A stretch of 64,000 bases of DNA from Actinomyces marseillensis (GCF_900155605.1 NZ_LT707420.1:1687205-1751204); one strand, 5' to 3'; shown: positions 9,002-16,935, counted from the stretch's first letter. Notes: generated from the sequence alone by a model not told the origin. A program made the numbers and translations.

Positions 9002-9457
9002 ATGCTTCGTCATGGCGGTATCAGCATTCATATTTCCCGCACTCCTCTCCCCTGCGAAGATCACACGGGAACGTTATTTGAAGCCGAGTTGTCTCATACG
9101 TCTGGGCAGGCATCGATCTCCCCGTGCCCCGGCTGTTCAGGCGGTCGCAAAGTAGGAAATCTGGGAAGTAACGGCGCAATCACTTTTCCGAATATCTCGG
9201 TAGACCCGGCAGGAATTTACACACTGTCAGTCGGATACCTCTCTGAAGATCCTCGCTCTTTCCTGCTACGCGTCAACGACCGCAATATTGTGGTGACACC
9301 TCCACGTTCCGGAAAAGGAAATGACGGGCAGCCCAGCGGATGGGAAATCGTCCGAACCGTTGATATCCCAGTCGAACTCCACTCCGGTACAAATACTGTG
9401 ACCATCTCAGGGAACACCCCATGGGCTCCTGATATTGATCGAGTGATTGTTCGCTAG
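9002..9457 (+). CDS. Orphan carbohydrate-binding module (CBM35/CBM6-like), probable gene remnant
   Basis: A 151-residue ORF whose residues from about 25 to the end read as a galactose-binding-fold carbohydrate-binding module. The motif FEAE comes first, then CPGCSGGRKVGNLG with its paired cysteines, ITFPNISVDPAGIYTLSV, LHSGTNTVTISG, and WAPDIDRVIVR at the extreme C-terminus. This matches modules that end secreted glycosidases such as actinobacterial alpha-galactosidases (family knowledge). There is no signal peptide, no catalytic domain and no clear ribosome-binding site at ATG 9002, and the frame is closed by a stop at 8954. I infer a truncated remnant, but a small stand-alone binding protein is possible. 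It is convergent with the LacI regulator. Confidence 0.55.
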   Translation: MLRHGGISIHISRTPLPCEDHTGTLFEAELSHTSGQASISPCPGCSGGRKVGNLGSNGAITFPNISVDPAGIYTLSVGYLSEDPRSFLLRVNDRNIVVTPPRSGKGNDGQPSGWEIVRTVDIPVELHSGTNTVTISGNTPWAPDIDRVIVR

Positions 9458-9463
9458 CGACGT

Positions 9464-9513
9464 CTGTGGGTGGAGGAGAAAGCTATAGATCCCCTCCACC
9501 CACAGTCCGTTTT
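9464..9513. terminator. Shared terminator between convergent CBM ORF and lacI-type gene
   Basis: CTGTGGGTGGAGG (9464-9476) is the exact reverse complement of 9493-9505, giving a 13-bp stem with a 16-base loop. A CCGTTTT tail on the plus strand ends at 9513. It sits in the 71-base gap between two convergent stop codons. Confidence 0.75.
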
Positions 9514-9528
9514 CACGAGAAAAGATCC

Positions 9529-10539
9529 CTATTTGACCTCAGGAGGGCTCCCCAGAGTTCCTCCTTCGATGAACTCTCCGGGCACCAGGATCGAGGCGTT
9601 GCGCGCCTCGGAACCGGCTAGGCGTTCCTGCGCGAGCAGCACGGTCTGCCTCGCCAATTCACGCACCGGTTGTGCAACCGTCGTCAGGTTCAAAAGCGGT
9701 GAAGAATACGGACCGGTCGCGTCAAAGCCCGTCACCGACACCTGCTCCGGGCAGGCAATCCCTCGCGACGCCAAGTGTTCCAAAATTTTCACCGCAATCA
9801 GATCACTTCCCGCAATGACCGCAGTACACCCGGCATCAATCGCCCGGTCAATGCCATCGAAAAGATCCTCACCGTAGTCGCTGTGAGACGTCACGATATG
9901 TGGCTGGACGCCGTCGACAACCAGCTGGGTAATGAAGGTTGCGGTACGGGCATGCAGGGTGGCCGCGAGGGGGTGGCTGGTGGCGGTGACAGCAACTTTC
10001 CGGTGTCCACAGGCCACAACCTTTTGCGCCAGCATCGCTTCATACGCGGGATCGATGCGCACGGAATCAAATTCAGGGCGGGTTTCCCCACAGCCGATAG
10101 TAATGAGCGGGACGAAGGAAGCCGCATACTGCATGGCCTCGTTCGATACTCGACCAGAAGCAACGATAACCACGCCCACCCCGTGTCCCACGAGGTTGTT
10201 AATGGCCTGCATCTGGCCTTCTTCGCTGTCACCTCCGGCGGTAATCAGGAGTTCTAACCCGAGTTCGTCGGTGTGCGCTTGGAGTTCTTCTGCAACTTTC
10301 CCATAGAAGCTGTGTCCAACGTTGCGCACCAAAAGGCCGACAGTGGTGGTGCTGGAACTGGCGATCCCAGCAGCACCGAGGTTTCGCACATATCCGAGGC
10401 GGGCGGCAGCTTGGCGCACAGCGACGCGCGCTTGGGAACTGACGGCGGGATGCCCAGAAAGTGCGCGGCTGGCAGTCGCCTGCGACACTCCCGCTGCTTG
10501 AGCCACATCAATGATGCTGGCTCGTTTCTTTCTGGGCAT
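9529..10539 (-). CDS. LacI family transcriptional regulator
   Basis: A 336-residue repressor of standard length. Residues 8-27 (SIIDVAQAAGVSQATASRAL) form the LacI helix-turn-helix. The rest is the periplasmic-binding-protein-like sensor domain beginning TVGLLVRNVGHSFYGKV. It is the last gene of a minus-strand set, 45 bases after the 2'-5' RNA ligase-like gene. A LacI-type palindrome lies at the promoter of the ABC transporter at the head of that set (15219-15236), so autoregulation together with the transporter is likely by inference. The effector is unknown; most LacI regulators sense sugars or related small metabolites. Confidence 0.92.
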   Translation of the reverse strand: MPRKKRASIIDVAQAAGVSQATASRALSGHPAVSSQARVAVRQAAARLGYVRNLGAAGIASSSTTTVGLLVRNVGHSFYGKVAEELQAHTDELGLELLITAGGDSEEGQMQAINNLVGHGVGVVIVASGRVSNEAMQYAASFVPLITIGCGETRPEFDSVRIDPAYEAMLAQKVVACGHRKVAVTATSHPLAATLHARTATFITQLVVDGVQPHIVTSHSDYGEDLFDGIDRAIDAGCTAVIAGSDLIAVKILEHLASRGIACPEQVSVTGFDATGPYSSPLLNLTTVAQPVRELARQTVLLAQERLAGSEARNASILVPGEFIEGGTLGSPPEVK

Positions 10540-10584
10540 CCTCGAACATCCGTCTTTCAGTGAGTGGTGGGGTATTCCCCGACG

Positions 10585-11211
10585 TCAGCGCGGGGTTCCG
10601 ACCGTCCAAGTATATAGAGGACGGAAGGAAAAAACACCGGCCTCTTGGTCTTGATCGACTTCGACAAGAGCGATCTGTGAGCACTCCATCGAATTGTCGG
10701 TTTTCAGAGCATGAAGAGCATCAGCAAGCGCCCGATCCTCTTCGCTACTCGTCCCCGCAACCGCATAGGCCAGGCTGAAATGGGGGCCAAACGGCGGATC
10801 CGTGAGCGCCTCCCCCAGCCCCGCGTCAACGATGCTGTCACGCACAGCGTCGATCAGCCTCGTAAATGAGGGGTTCTCTGGGGAAATCACTTCCACTGCC
10901 CGTTCCTGGACGGCCGGCGGAGCGAAGGTCAACGTGAAGGGGTCGATCTGCGCCATGCGACGATCCATCTGCGAGCGCAGTTTCTCCCATTGGGCGTCAC
11001 TGATCTCGTCTCGATACAGATCGAGGCGTTGCACCGTCACGTGGATGCACTCCGGCGGTTGGATACCGATCTGTGGGAGCGCTGACAGGGGTTTTTCCGC
11101 CTCGCGCACCAAGTCCCACAGGGGGGAATCCTCGGGGGGCGCGAGGTAGAAGTGGAGCGCACCATTTCCTCGGCGCCACCGCGTATCCTCACGATCAAAA
11201 AAGCGTCGCAT
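10585..11211 (-). CDS. 2'-5' RNA ligase / cyclic phosphodiesterase superfamily (2H) protein
   Basis: A 208-residue protein with the two signature tetrapeptides of the 2H phosphoesterase superfamily: HVTV at residues 57-60 and HFSL at 144-147. These normally place two histidines in one active site for hydrolysis of 2',3'-cyclic phosphates or 2'-5' RNA linkages. The frame is open to 11256, but ATG 11211 is preferred: it follows the ATPase stop codon by 11 bases and has AAAGG about 8 bases upstream. Same strand and spacing as the ABC transporter genes suggest cotranscription. The biological substrate is unknown, and a link to transport is unproven. Confidence 0.8.
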   Translation of the reverse strand: MRRFFDREDTRWRRGNGALHFYLAPPEDSPLWDLVREAEKPLSALPQIGIQPPECIHVTVQRLDLYRDEISDAQWEKLRSQMDRRMAQIDPFTLTFAPPAVQERAVEVISPENPSFTRLIDAVRDSIVDAGLGEALTDPPFGPHFSLAYAVAGTSSEEDRALADALHALKTDNSMECSQIALVEVDQDQEAGVFSFRPLYTWTVGTPR

Positions 11212-11222
11212 GGTTCCGACCT

Positions 11223-12356
11223 TTATTTCTCCGAGGAATCCGCGGGAATCACCCACAGGGACTCGCGCGAGATCACACAGGTGACCTTCTCTCCGGCAGT
11301 ATGAAGTTCATTCATGCCGTGAGAACGGCCTTCGAGGGTGCCCGCCGCGGTGTCCAGGACGTAGGTGTTGACCGAGCCGTCGAAGGCTGCGGAGCGCACT
11401 GTGGCTTCCAGAGCCACGTCTCTGCCCTCCCCTGCCTGCTCGTTCCCGGGTGCATACAGGCCGACCTCGGTGTTTTCTGCTCGGACGACCAACTCCACGT
11501 GATCGCCAACACCAAGTCCGGGGACTCCCGCGGTGTCCAGATCACCCAGCGGGGTGGCCACCAGGTAGCGGTCGCCTCGTACCTCACTAACCGTGCCGGC
11601 CACGAAGGATGCAGTTCCCATGAAGGAGGCCACGAATCGGTTCACCGGGCGATGGTAGATTTCACGCGGCTCCCCGACCTGCTCGATGGTGCCCGCGCTC
11701 ATCACCACGATCATGTCGGACATGGTGAGAGCCTCGGACTGGTCGTGGGTCACGAAGATCGCGGTAAGTCCCAGACGCTGTTGGAGTGCACGGATTTCGC
11801 TGCGCATGCGCAGACGCAGGCGCGCATCCAGGTTCGAGAGGGGTTCGTCGAAGAGGATGATCTTCGGTTCCATGACGAGTGCTCGCGCCAGGGCAACGCG
11901 CTGCTGCTGGCCTCCGGACAGCTGATGCGGGTAGCGGTGAGCGTACTGTTCGATCCCCATGAGCGCCAGACCGTCAGCGATCCGCCGCTCACGTTCTGCG
12001 GCGGGGAGCTTCTGGTAGTTCAGACCGAATCCCACGTTGTCTTTCACCGTCAGGTGTGGGAAGAGCGCGTAGGACTGGAACACCATTGACATGGGGCGCT
12101 TTTCGGGCGGGACAGACACCAGGGACTGGCCGTCCAGGGTGATTTCGCCTTCTGTGACGTCCTCAAATCCGGCGATCATACGTAGGGTCGTGGTCTTCCC
12201 ACAGCCGGACGGTCCCAGGAAGGTCACGAATTTTCCGGCCTCAATGTCGAGGTTGATGCTGTCAACAGCTCGGTGCTGCCCCTGCTTGGCATCGTAGATT
12301 TTGGTGACAGAGCGCAGCTGGAGTGCGCCTGCCTGCGTGTGGTGTTCAGTCGTCAT
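11223..12356 (-). CDS. ABC transporter ATP-binding protein (iron(III)/polyamine type)
   Basis: A 377-residue ATPase. Walker A is GPSGCGKT (48-55), the Q-loop Gln is near 93, the signature LSGGQ is at 145-149, Walker B IILFDE is at 165-170 and the switch is VTHDQSEA. After the nucleotide-binding domain comes a TOBE-type C-terminal region of about 130 residues, usual in the FbpC/PotA group. It powers the adjacent permease: its ATG overlaps the permease stop by 4 bases (ATGA). Family resemblance points to ferric iron, polyamine or phosphonate uptake. The LacI-type operator upstream of the unit argues for caution in calling it an iron system. Confidence 0.93.
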   Translation of the reverse strand: MTTEHHTQAGALQLRSVTKIYDAKQGQHRAVDSINLDIEAGKFVTFLGPSGCGKTTTLRMIAGFEDVTEGEITLDGQSLVSVPPEKRPMSMVFQSYALFPHLTVKDNVGFGLNYQKLPAAERERRIADGLALMGIEQYAHRYPHQLSGGQQQRVALARALVMEPKIILFDEPLSNLDARLRLRMRSEIRALQQRLGLTAIFVTHDQSEALTMSDMIVVMSAGTIEQVGEPREIYHRPVNRFVASFMGTASFVAGTVSEVRGDRYLVATPLGDLDTAGVPGLGVGDHVELVVRAENTEVGLYAPGNEQAGEGRDVALEATVRSAAFDGSVNTYVLDTAAGTLEGRSHGMNELHTAGEKVTCVISRESLWVIPADSSEK

Positions 12357-14041
12357 TTCACTACCGTCCTGGTGGAGCGATTCAGTCGGTTAACAAGAAG
12401 GTTGGCGATCATCAAGATGATGAGCACGAGGCCGATGAGGAGGGTGCAGTAGGCGAAGGCGTGGCCGAAACGCCCGGCATCAACCTCGTCCAAGATCTGG
12501 GAGGTCATCACCTTGGTTTGAGGCGTCGTAATGAAGATGATCGCGGTGATCATGGTCATGGACTTGGTGATGCCGTAGGTGACGGCGGTGACGATGCCGG
12601 AACGCACCAGCGGAAGTGTCACTTTCACCAGGGTGGACACCTGGCTGGCTCCCAGGGATCGTGCGGCTTCTTCCACCTGCGGGTTGATCTGTTTGAGCGC
12701 GGAAATACAGGCCTGCTGGCCGGTGGGGATGGCGCGCGCAATGTAGACCAGGATGATGGCGATGGCACCGCTTCCGACGGCCAAGCCACCTGCCAGAGTG
12801 GGCAGAATCTGTTTGCCGAACAGCCACGTGGGGTTGGAGTAGGCCAGGGCGAATCCCAGACCGAGGACGGTGCCGGGGATTGCTATACCGAGCATGCCCC
12901 AGAAATCCAAGATTTTACCGATCTTCGGGAACTTGCGGACGACCAACCACGCAATAATCAGCGCCATGACGGCTGCGATCGGAGCGGCGACCAGGGTCAT
13001 CGACAGCGTTGTGACAATTGCGGAGGATCCCAGGCGCTGGACGTACCAGAAGTGTTCCATCGTGAAGGTGTTGTCAACGCCGAGGATCTTGACGAAGCTT
13101 CCCACGAAGAGCGTCGTGTAGACGACGATGACGAAGACGATCCACCCGTAGACGGGGATGAGCATGGGGATCTTGACGCTGGACGCAGTGACCTCTTTGA
13201 GGGAGCCCACGGGCTTACCGGTCACGGTGATCACAGACTTACGGTTCGACCAGTATTTCTGAACGGCGAACACCGTGAGTGCGGGCAGGAGCAGCACCAG
13301 GGCAACTCCTGCGGCACTTGCGATGTCACCGCTTCCTGCGACGGCAAAGTAAATCTGACTGGCCAGCACTCGGAAGTCACCGCCCAGTACCAGGGGGTTC
13401 GCCAGGTCAGCGATGCCTTCAACGAAAAGCACAAGGAAGGAGGCCAGCATTGCGGGAACCACCATGGGGATGGTGACTTTCACCAGCGTACTCAGCGGCT
13501 TCGCTCCGAGGGTGGCGGATGCTTCGAACAGGGAGTTGTCGAAGTTTTCCATCATGCCGCGGATATTAAGGTAGGCCACGGGCGCGAAGGTCAGGGAGAG
13601 CACGATGACCAGACCCACCAGGCCGTAGATGTTGTTCTCGATGCCGAAGATTCCGTAGGTGATGATGCCGCGCTTACCGAACAGGGTGATGATGGCGGTG
13701 GCCGTCGCAAAGGGCGGGGAAATCGTGGGCAGGAGGGTCACCCAGTGCAGGAGCTTCTTCCCGGGGAAGGTGAGGAACACTTGGGCGAATGCGGTGACGA
13801 ATCCGATGAAGGTTCCGACAATTCCGACGCACAGTCCCAGCACCAGGGTGTTCACCAGAGTGTCGACGTTGGCGCCGAAGGATTGGGTGATAGCTGCCAG
13901 CCCGCGTGCGGACACGCCGATACCGATGAGTTTGGCAACGGGGATTCCCAGGAGGAGAATCAGCCCGATAACGGTCACCGTGGTGATGAGGGCGACGGGG
14001 ATGTCGAGCTGCCGACCTTTACGCAGCTGTGGAATGCTCAT
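12353..14041 (-). CDS. ABC transporter permease, two fused membrane domains (FbpB/SfuB type)
   Basis: A 562-residue permease with about 12 transmembrane segments, built as two tandem binding-protein-dependent transport modules joined by a polar linker near residues 290-310. EAA-type loops are visible in both halves: EASATLGAKPLSTLVKV in the first and EEAARSLGASQVSTLVKV in the second. This layout is normal for iron(III)-type importers. The start is set at ATG 14041, preceded by GGAGA at 6 bases; the open frame continues upstream to 14077 without another good signal. It lies between the binding lipoprotein gene (with a strong hairpin in the gap) and the ATPase gene (4-base overlap). Confidence 0.92.
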   Translation of the reverse strand: MSIPQLRKGRQLDIPVALITTVTVIGLILLLGIPVAKLIGIGVSARGLAAITQSFGANVDTLVNTLVLGLCVGIVGTFIGFVTAFAQVFLTFPGKKLLHWVTLLPTISPPFATATAIITLFGKRGIITYGIFGIENNIYGLVGLVIVLSLTFAPVAYLNIRGMMENFDNSLFEASATLGAKPLSTLVKVTIPMVVPAMLASFLVLFVEGIADLANPLVLGGDFRVLASQIYFAVAGSGDIASAAGVALVLLLPALTVFAVQKYWSNRKSVITVTGKPVGSLKEVTASSVKIPMLIPVYGWIVFVIVVYTTLFVGSFVKILGVDNTFTMEHFWYVQRLGSSAIVTTLSMTLVAAPIAAVMALIIAWLVVRKFPKIGKILDFWGMLGIAIPGTVLGLGFALAYSNPTWLFGKQILPTLAGGLAVGSGAIAIILVYIARAIPTGQQACISALKQINPQVEEAARSLGASQVSTLVKVTLPLVRSGIVTAVTYGITKSMTMITAIIFITTPQTKVMTSQILDEVDAGRFGHAFAYCTLLIGLVLIILMIANLLVNRLNRSTRTVVK

Positions 14042-14076
14042 AGCTTGTCTCCAATGAAAACGGCAGGAGAGACGCA

Positions 14077-14120
14077 CACAGGGTGCGCGAGTTCCTCAGT
14101 GGGTTCTCGCGCACCCTGTG
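14077..14120 (-). terminator. 15-bp stem-loop between binding-protein and permease genes
   Basis: CACAGGGTGCGCGAG (14077-14091) pairs perfectly with 14106-14120 around a 14-base loop. It starts 3 bases beyond the lipoprotein stop codon and there is no T-run. Such a stem usually stabilises the upstream mRNA or partly terminates, giving more binding protein than permease. Confidence 0.65.
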
Positions 14121-14123
14121 GTC

Positions 14124-15176
14124 TCACTTGGCGGAGCTTGCTCCGGCGATCTGGCTTTCGAAGATGCCGATGTAGTTGGCGCGAGAGTCAGCTGCCTTGC
14201 GTACATCCCAGTCCACGTGCTTCACGACGTCCTGCTTGGGGACGTTCGGACCGACCTTGGCGTCGGGCAGGGTGGGTGCTGCGAAGGAGGGGACGTCCGC
14301 GTAGAGATCCTGAGCCTTGGTGGTCAGCAACCAGTCCATGTAGGCCTTGGCGCCTTCGGGGTTGCGTGCACCCGCGAGGACGGAGACTGCGCCCACTTCG
14401 TAGCCGGTGCCTTCCGAGGGGTAGGTGGTGACCAGGTCGGAATATCCGGCCTTGTTGGCCTTTTCGCAGTCGGAGTCGAGGGCGATGGCAACGGCCACCT
14501 CACCGCGTCCGGCCTGTTCGGTACCGGTTGCTGCGGACTTGGAGAACTGCATGATGTTGGGAACCAGTTCCTTGAAGTAGGAAACGGTCTTCTCCTGGTC
14601 GCCGTTATTCAGGGTGGCGACAGTGTACATGGCCATGTAGCCAACGCCTGCGGTGGCAGGGTGCGGCATGGCAATGCGCCCCTTGAATTCGGGCTTGAGC
14701 AGGTCCTGCCAGGAGGTGGGAGCCTGTGCGCCGATGCGTTCGAGTTCCTTCTTGTTGGAGCAGAACGCAATGGAGTCGGTATAGAAGCCGGACCAGATGC
14801 CTTCGGCGTTGTTGTACTGCGAGGGCAGTGCAGAGGCGTTCTTTGAGACGTACTTTTCGATCTTGCCCTTGTCGTTGGCGACGAGGTGGTTTTCGGCCTG
14901 GCCGCCGGACCAGACGTCGAATTCACCGGGGTTGGTTTCGAGGCGGGCGAGGACTTCGCCGGCACCCAGGCGAACGTAGGTGGCCTTCTGACCGGTTTCC
15001 CTGGTGTAGGCGGCGACGATCGCCTGGCAGAAATCTTCCTGCTGGGAGCAGGCAATGTTCAGGGTATCTGCCGAGGCGGAGCCTCCCTGGGTGCTCTGGC
15101 CTTCGGGGGCAGAGCAGGCGGCGAGAGAGAGTGCCAGGAGTGCGGCGGGGAGAGCAGCGTAGCGTGCGCGCATCAT
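14124..15176 (-). CDS. ABC transporter substrate-binding lipoprotein (iron(III)-type family)
   Basis: A 350-residue lipoprotein precursor. The signal sequence is MMRARYAALPAALLALSLAAC and the lipobox Cys is residue 21. The mature part has the layout of the Fe/thiamin/putrescine group of periplasmic binding folds, with DVWSGGQAENH near the N-lobe and MPHPATAGVGYMAMY in the middle. The characteristic FbpA double tyrosine is not obvious. The mature domain has four more cysteines (ACSQQEDFC, AFCSNK, DSDCEK), which is compatible with two disulfides outside the membrane. Tandem ATGs at 15176 and 15173 follow GGAAGG; the second has the better 7-base spacing. The substrate is unassigned: ferric iron, a phosphonate or a polyol-like compound are all possible. 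Confidence 0.88.
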   Translation of the reverse strand: MMRARYAALPAALLALSLAACSAPEGQSTQGGSASADTLNIACSQQEDFCQAIVAAYTRETGQKATYVRLGAGEVLARLETNPGEFDVWSGGQAENHLVANDKGKIEKYVSKNASALPSQYNNAEGIWSGFYTDSIAFCSNKKELERIGAQAPTSWQDLLKPEFKGRIAMPHPATAGVGYMAMYTVATLNNGDQEKTVSYFKELVPNIMQFSKSAATGTEQAGRGEVAVAIALDSDCEKANKAGYSDLVTTYPSEGTGYEVGAVSVLAGARNPEGAKAYMDWLLTTKAQDLYADVPSFAAPTLPDAKVGPNVPKQDVVKHVDWDVRKAADSRANYIGIFESQIAGASSAK

Positions 15177-15218
15177 TGAGCCTTCCGTTGCAATTGTTGT
15201 CTATGCACAGTTCGGAGT

Positions 15219-15236
15219 TGTGGATACGTTTCCACA
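15219..15236 (-). promoter_or_regulatory. LacI-type operator at the ABC operon promoter
   Basis: TGTGGATACGTTTCCACA matches its own reverse complement at 16 of 18 positions and has the central CG typical of LacI/GalR-family sites. It lies a few bases downstream of the predicted -10, over the expected transcription start, where a bound repressor would block initiation. The operon's own LacI protein (9529-10539) is the obvious candidate. Confidence 0.65.
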
Positions 15237-15242
15237 CCGGAG

Positions 15243-15272
15243 ATAGTAGAGCATTTGCGGCAATTTCGTCAA
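15243..15272 (-). promoter_or_regulatory. Sigma70-like promoter of the ABC transporter unit
   Basis: On the minus strand, TTGACG (15272-15267) and TACTAT (15248-15243) are 18 bases apart, reading toward the lipoprotein gene. The predicted start of transcription falls at the edge of the palindrome at 15219-15236. Confidence 0.6.
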
Positions 15273-15430
15273 CAAATAGGGACTTGTCCCCCAAAGCTTC
15301 ACCAAATCGTAATCTGCATACGTTTTCATACGGGAAGCAGATTTTCTGATGCCCTTTTCCGAAGAACTCTGGATTCATTCAGGACGCGTATATTCACGCG
15401 CGTATTCACACGCACATTGCGGCAACAAAA

Positions 15431-15470
15431 GAAAAGCGCCACAATCACTGAGATCCTCAGGATTGTGGCG
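15431..15470 (-). terminator. Intrinsic terminator of tRNA-Ala
   Basis: CGCCACAATC (15437-15446) pairs with 15461-15470, and CTGAG/CTCAG inside the loop extends the stem. On the minus strand the tail CTTTTC follows. It begins 8 bases past the 3' end of the tRNA. Confidence 0.85.
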
Positions 15471-15477
15471 GAGATTG

Positions 15478-15550
15478 TGGAGCTAAGGGGATTCGAACCC
15501 CTGACCTCTTCCATGCCATGGAAGCGCGCTACCAACTGCGCCATAGCCCC
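15478..15550 (-). tRNA. tRNA-Ala (anticodon GGC)
   Basis: Read on the minus strand, the acceptor GGGGCTA pairs with TAGCTCC with one G-U pair. The D-arm is GCGC-AGTTGGTA-GCGC. The anticodon arm is CTTCC-ATGGCAT-GGAAG with GGC at positions 34-36. The T-arm is AGGGG-TTCGAAT-CCCCT and the discriminator is A. The gene is 73 bases long and CCA is not encoded. It has its own promoter and terminator. Confidence 0.95.
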
Positions 15551-15583
15551 AAGGTCGTTGCGATCTCTCGCTCGGACCTGTTA

Positions 15584-15612
15584 AGAATAGCGGACGAAGT
15601 CGCTTGAGGCAA
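15584..15612 (-). promoter_or_regulatory. tRNA-Ala promoter
   Basis: On the minus strand, TTGCCT (15612-15607) and TATTCT (15589-15584) are separated by 17 bases. The expected start is about 27 bases before the mature tRNA 5' end. Confidence 0.7.
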
Positions 15613-15653
15613 AATTAAGAAGCTGTGCGAGCTGACACATTTGTCCCGTTCAG

Positions 15654-16433
15654 TTAAGCTCCAAAGACCTCCGGGGCAGCCCCGACGTTGTGCGATGCCA
15701 GGCGCCAACGTGCAGCACCCGATGCCCCCGAACCGCCTCCTCCAGCAAGGACAAGTTCAGACCAGTGCACATTATCGACACCGCGAATACAGTCGAAGTC
15801 TCGAGGATCCAAACCGATCGTGGACATCACACCACGGGCAATAGCCGCACCGTGAGAAACCGCAACCAAAGTACCGCCTTGAGGAACAGACTCAGCGTGT
15901 TCAAGCACGGCCTCACGAACGCGATCTCCCACGACGCCGCCGGGTTCAACCCCAGCGCCCGCGCTCTCCCCCGTCTGGCGCCATTCAAGCAGCCACTGCG
16001 GGTATTGCTCTGCAATCTGGTCGAAATCTAGTCCTTCGAAAACACCGTAGGAGCGCTCAAGAAGCCGCTTATCGATCGCGATCTCCCCCACCTCAACACC
16101 GAGAGCATCAAGTTCGCGTGCCAAGGCTTGAGCGGTATTCAACGCGCGTTCCAAGGGAGAGGACACAATCCTTACTTCCGAGGCCGACACATAATCGGCG
16201 TTCAAACCACCGATACGACCGCCTCCAGCGAGGCGCTTTGCCAAAACTCGCCCACCTTCGAGCGCCTGCTCATGCCCAACACTATTGAGCGGGATATCAA
16301 TGATCCCCTGAAATCGGTGCTCGACGTTGTAATCGGTTTGTCCGTGACGAAGGAAGACGATCCGACGGGCACCAGTGATGTGCGAATAGCCGGCCACGGC
16401 CTCGGCAGAAACTTCAGTTTCCTTGGTGCTCAC
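15654..16433 (-). CDS. Histidine phosphatase family protein (phosphoglycerate mutase-like)
   Basis: A 259-residue protein of the branch-1 histidine phosphatase superfamily. The catalytic motif FLRHGQTDYN lies around residues 28-37. The second part of the site is SSPLERALNTAQAL, the acid is in LLERSYGVFEGLDFDQI, and the second His is in VAVSHGAAI. These enzymes act on small phospho-compounds; the residues here do not separate a mutase from a phosphatase. The ATG overlaps the rsfS stop by 4 bases, so it is cotranslated with rsfS and forms the end of the obgE-proBA-nadD-rsfS string, an order common in actinobacteria. The C-terminus has an Ala/Gly-rich stretch. Confidence 0.9.
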   Translation of the reverse strand: MSTKETEVSAEAVAGYSHITGARRIVFLRHGQTDYNVEHRFQGIIDIPLNSVGHEQALEGGRVLAKRLAGGGRIGGLNADYVSASEVRIVSSPLERALNTAQALARELDALGVEVGEIAIDKRLLERSYGVFEGLDFDQIAEQYPQWLLEWRQTGESAGAGVEPGGVVGDRVREAVLEHAESVPQGGTLVAVSHGAAIARGVMSTIGLDPRDFDCIRGVDNVHWSELVLAGGGGSGASGAARWRLASHNVGAAPEVFGA

Positions 16434-16852
16434 TCTTCAATCCCCTCAATCACTTGTGCGGGAGTCATGAGCGGCCGCACTGCCCCGGGAGCCACATCGG
16501 GAAGTTCAAGACGAGTGATGGTTTGATCCGCCCACAGCCTCTCAAGGGCGTAGAACTCCCGATCTTCTTGGCTCATCACGTGGATCACAACATCGCCATA
16601 ATCGGCCAGAACCCACGTTCCCTCGCTGCGTCCTTCAATACGTTTGGGAACGACGTGCCAGTCGCGCCCGATCTCATCCATGATTTCTTCAGCAATCGCG
16701 CGAACTTGACGCGATGAAGGAGCAGAGACCACCAAGAACGACTCTGCGATCCCGAGACGCTGAGAGACATCAATCAACACAGGATCCTGGGCAAGCTTAT
16801 TGGCAGCGCCTCGAAGCGCACTTGTGATGAGATCGTCGCTTTGAACGTCCAC
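16430..16852 (-). CDS. rsfS: Ribosomal silencing factor
   Basis: A 140-residue Iojap/RsfS protein. It binds ribosomal protein L14 on the large subunit and blocks subunit joining when nutrients are short (family knowledge). Visible family blocks are DVSQRLGIAESFLVVSA, RQVRAIAEEIMDEIG, EGTWVLADYGDVVIHVMSQE and REFYALERLWAD. It lies 83 bases after nadD and overlaps the histidine phosphatase start. Its C-terminal tail is about 20 residues longer than the core fold and proline-rich. Confidence 0.95.
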   Translation of the reverse strand: MDVQSDDLITSALRGAANKLAQDPVLIDVSQRLGIAESFLVVSAPSSRQVRAIAEEIMDEIGRDWHVVPKRIEGRSEGTWVLADYGDVVIHVMSQEDREFYALERLWADQTITRLELPDVAPGAVRPLMTPAQVIEGIEE

Positions 16853-16935
16853 AGTTATCCTTTCGTTTCTTTCAGTCTGCCATTATCTGGTCCCGCGAGC
16901 CACCGAGAGTGCCGGCGGGGCTGGCGCATCACACT

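Noticed and set aside
11073-12089. A 338-codon frame antisense to the ABC ATPase and the 2H protein
   Set aside because: It spans two well-supported genes and has no motif of its own.
12323-14431. A 702-codon open frame on the plus strand opposite the fused ABC permease
   Set aside because: It lies exactly antisense to a permease with clear family motifs. Its translation is Gly/Asp/Gln/His-rich, as produced by reading GC-biased codons backwards, and it has no domain or ribosome-binding support.
15173-15300. A thiamine or other riboswitch before the binding lipoprotein gene
   Set aside because: Because the protein family includes thiamine binders, I looked for the CTGAGA/ACCTGA elements of a TPP switch and saw none; a promoter with a palindrome is there instead.
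15478-15550. tRNA-Ala as an integration site for a mobile element
   Set aside because: No integrase gene, no repeated 3' end of the tRNA and no change of gene character beside it were seen.
16853-16935. A small gene between rsfS and nadD
   Set aside because: The 83-base gap has no start with a ribosome-binding site and no useful frame; it is plain spacer.
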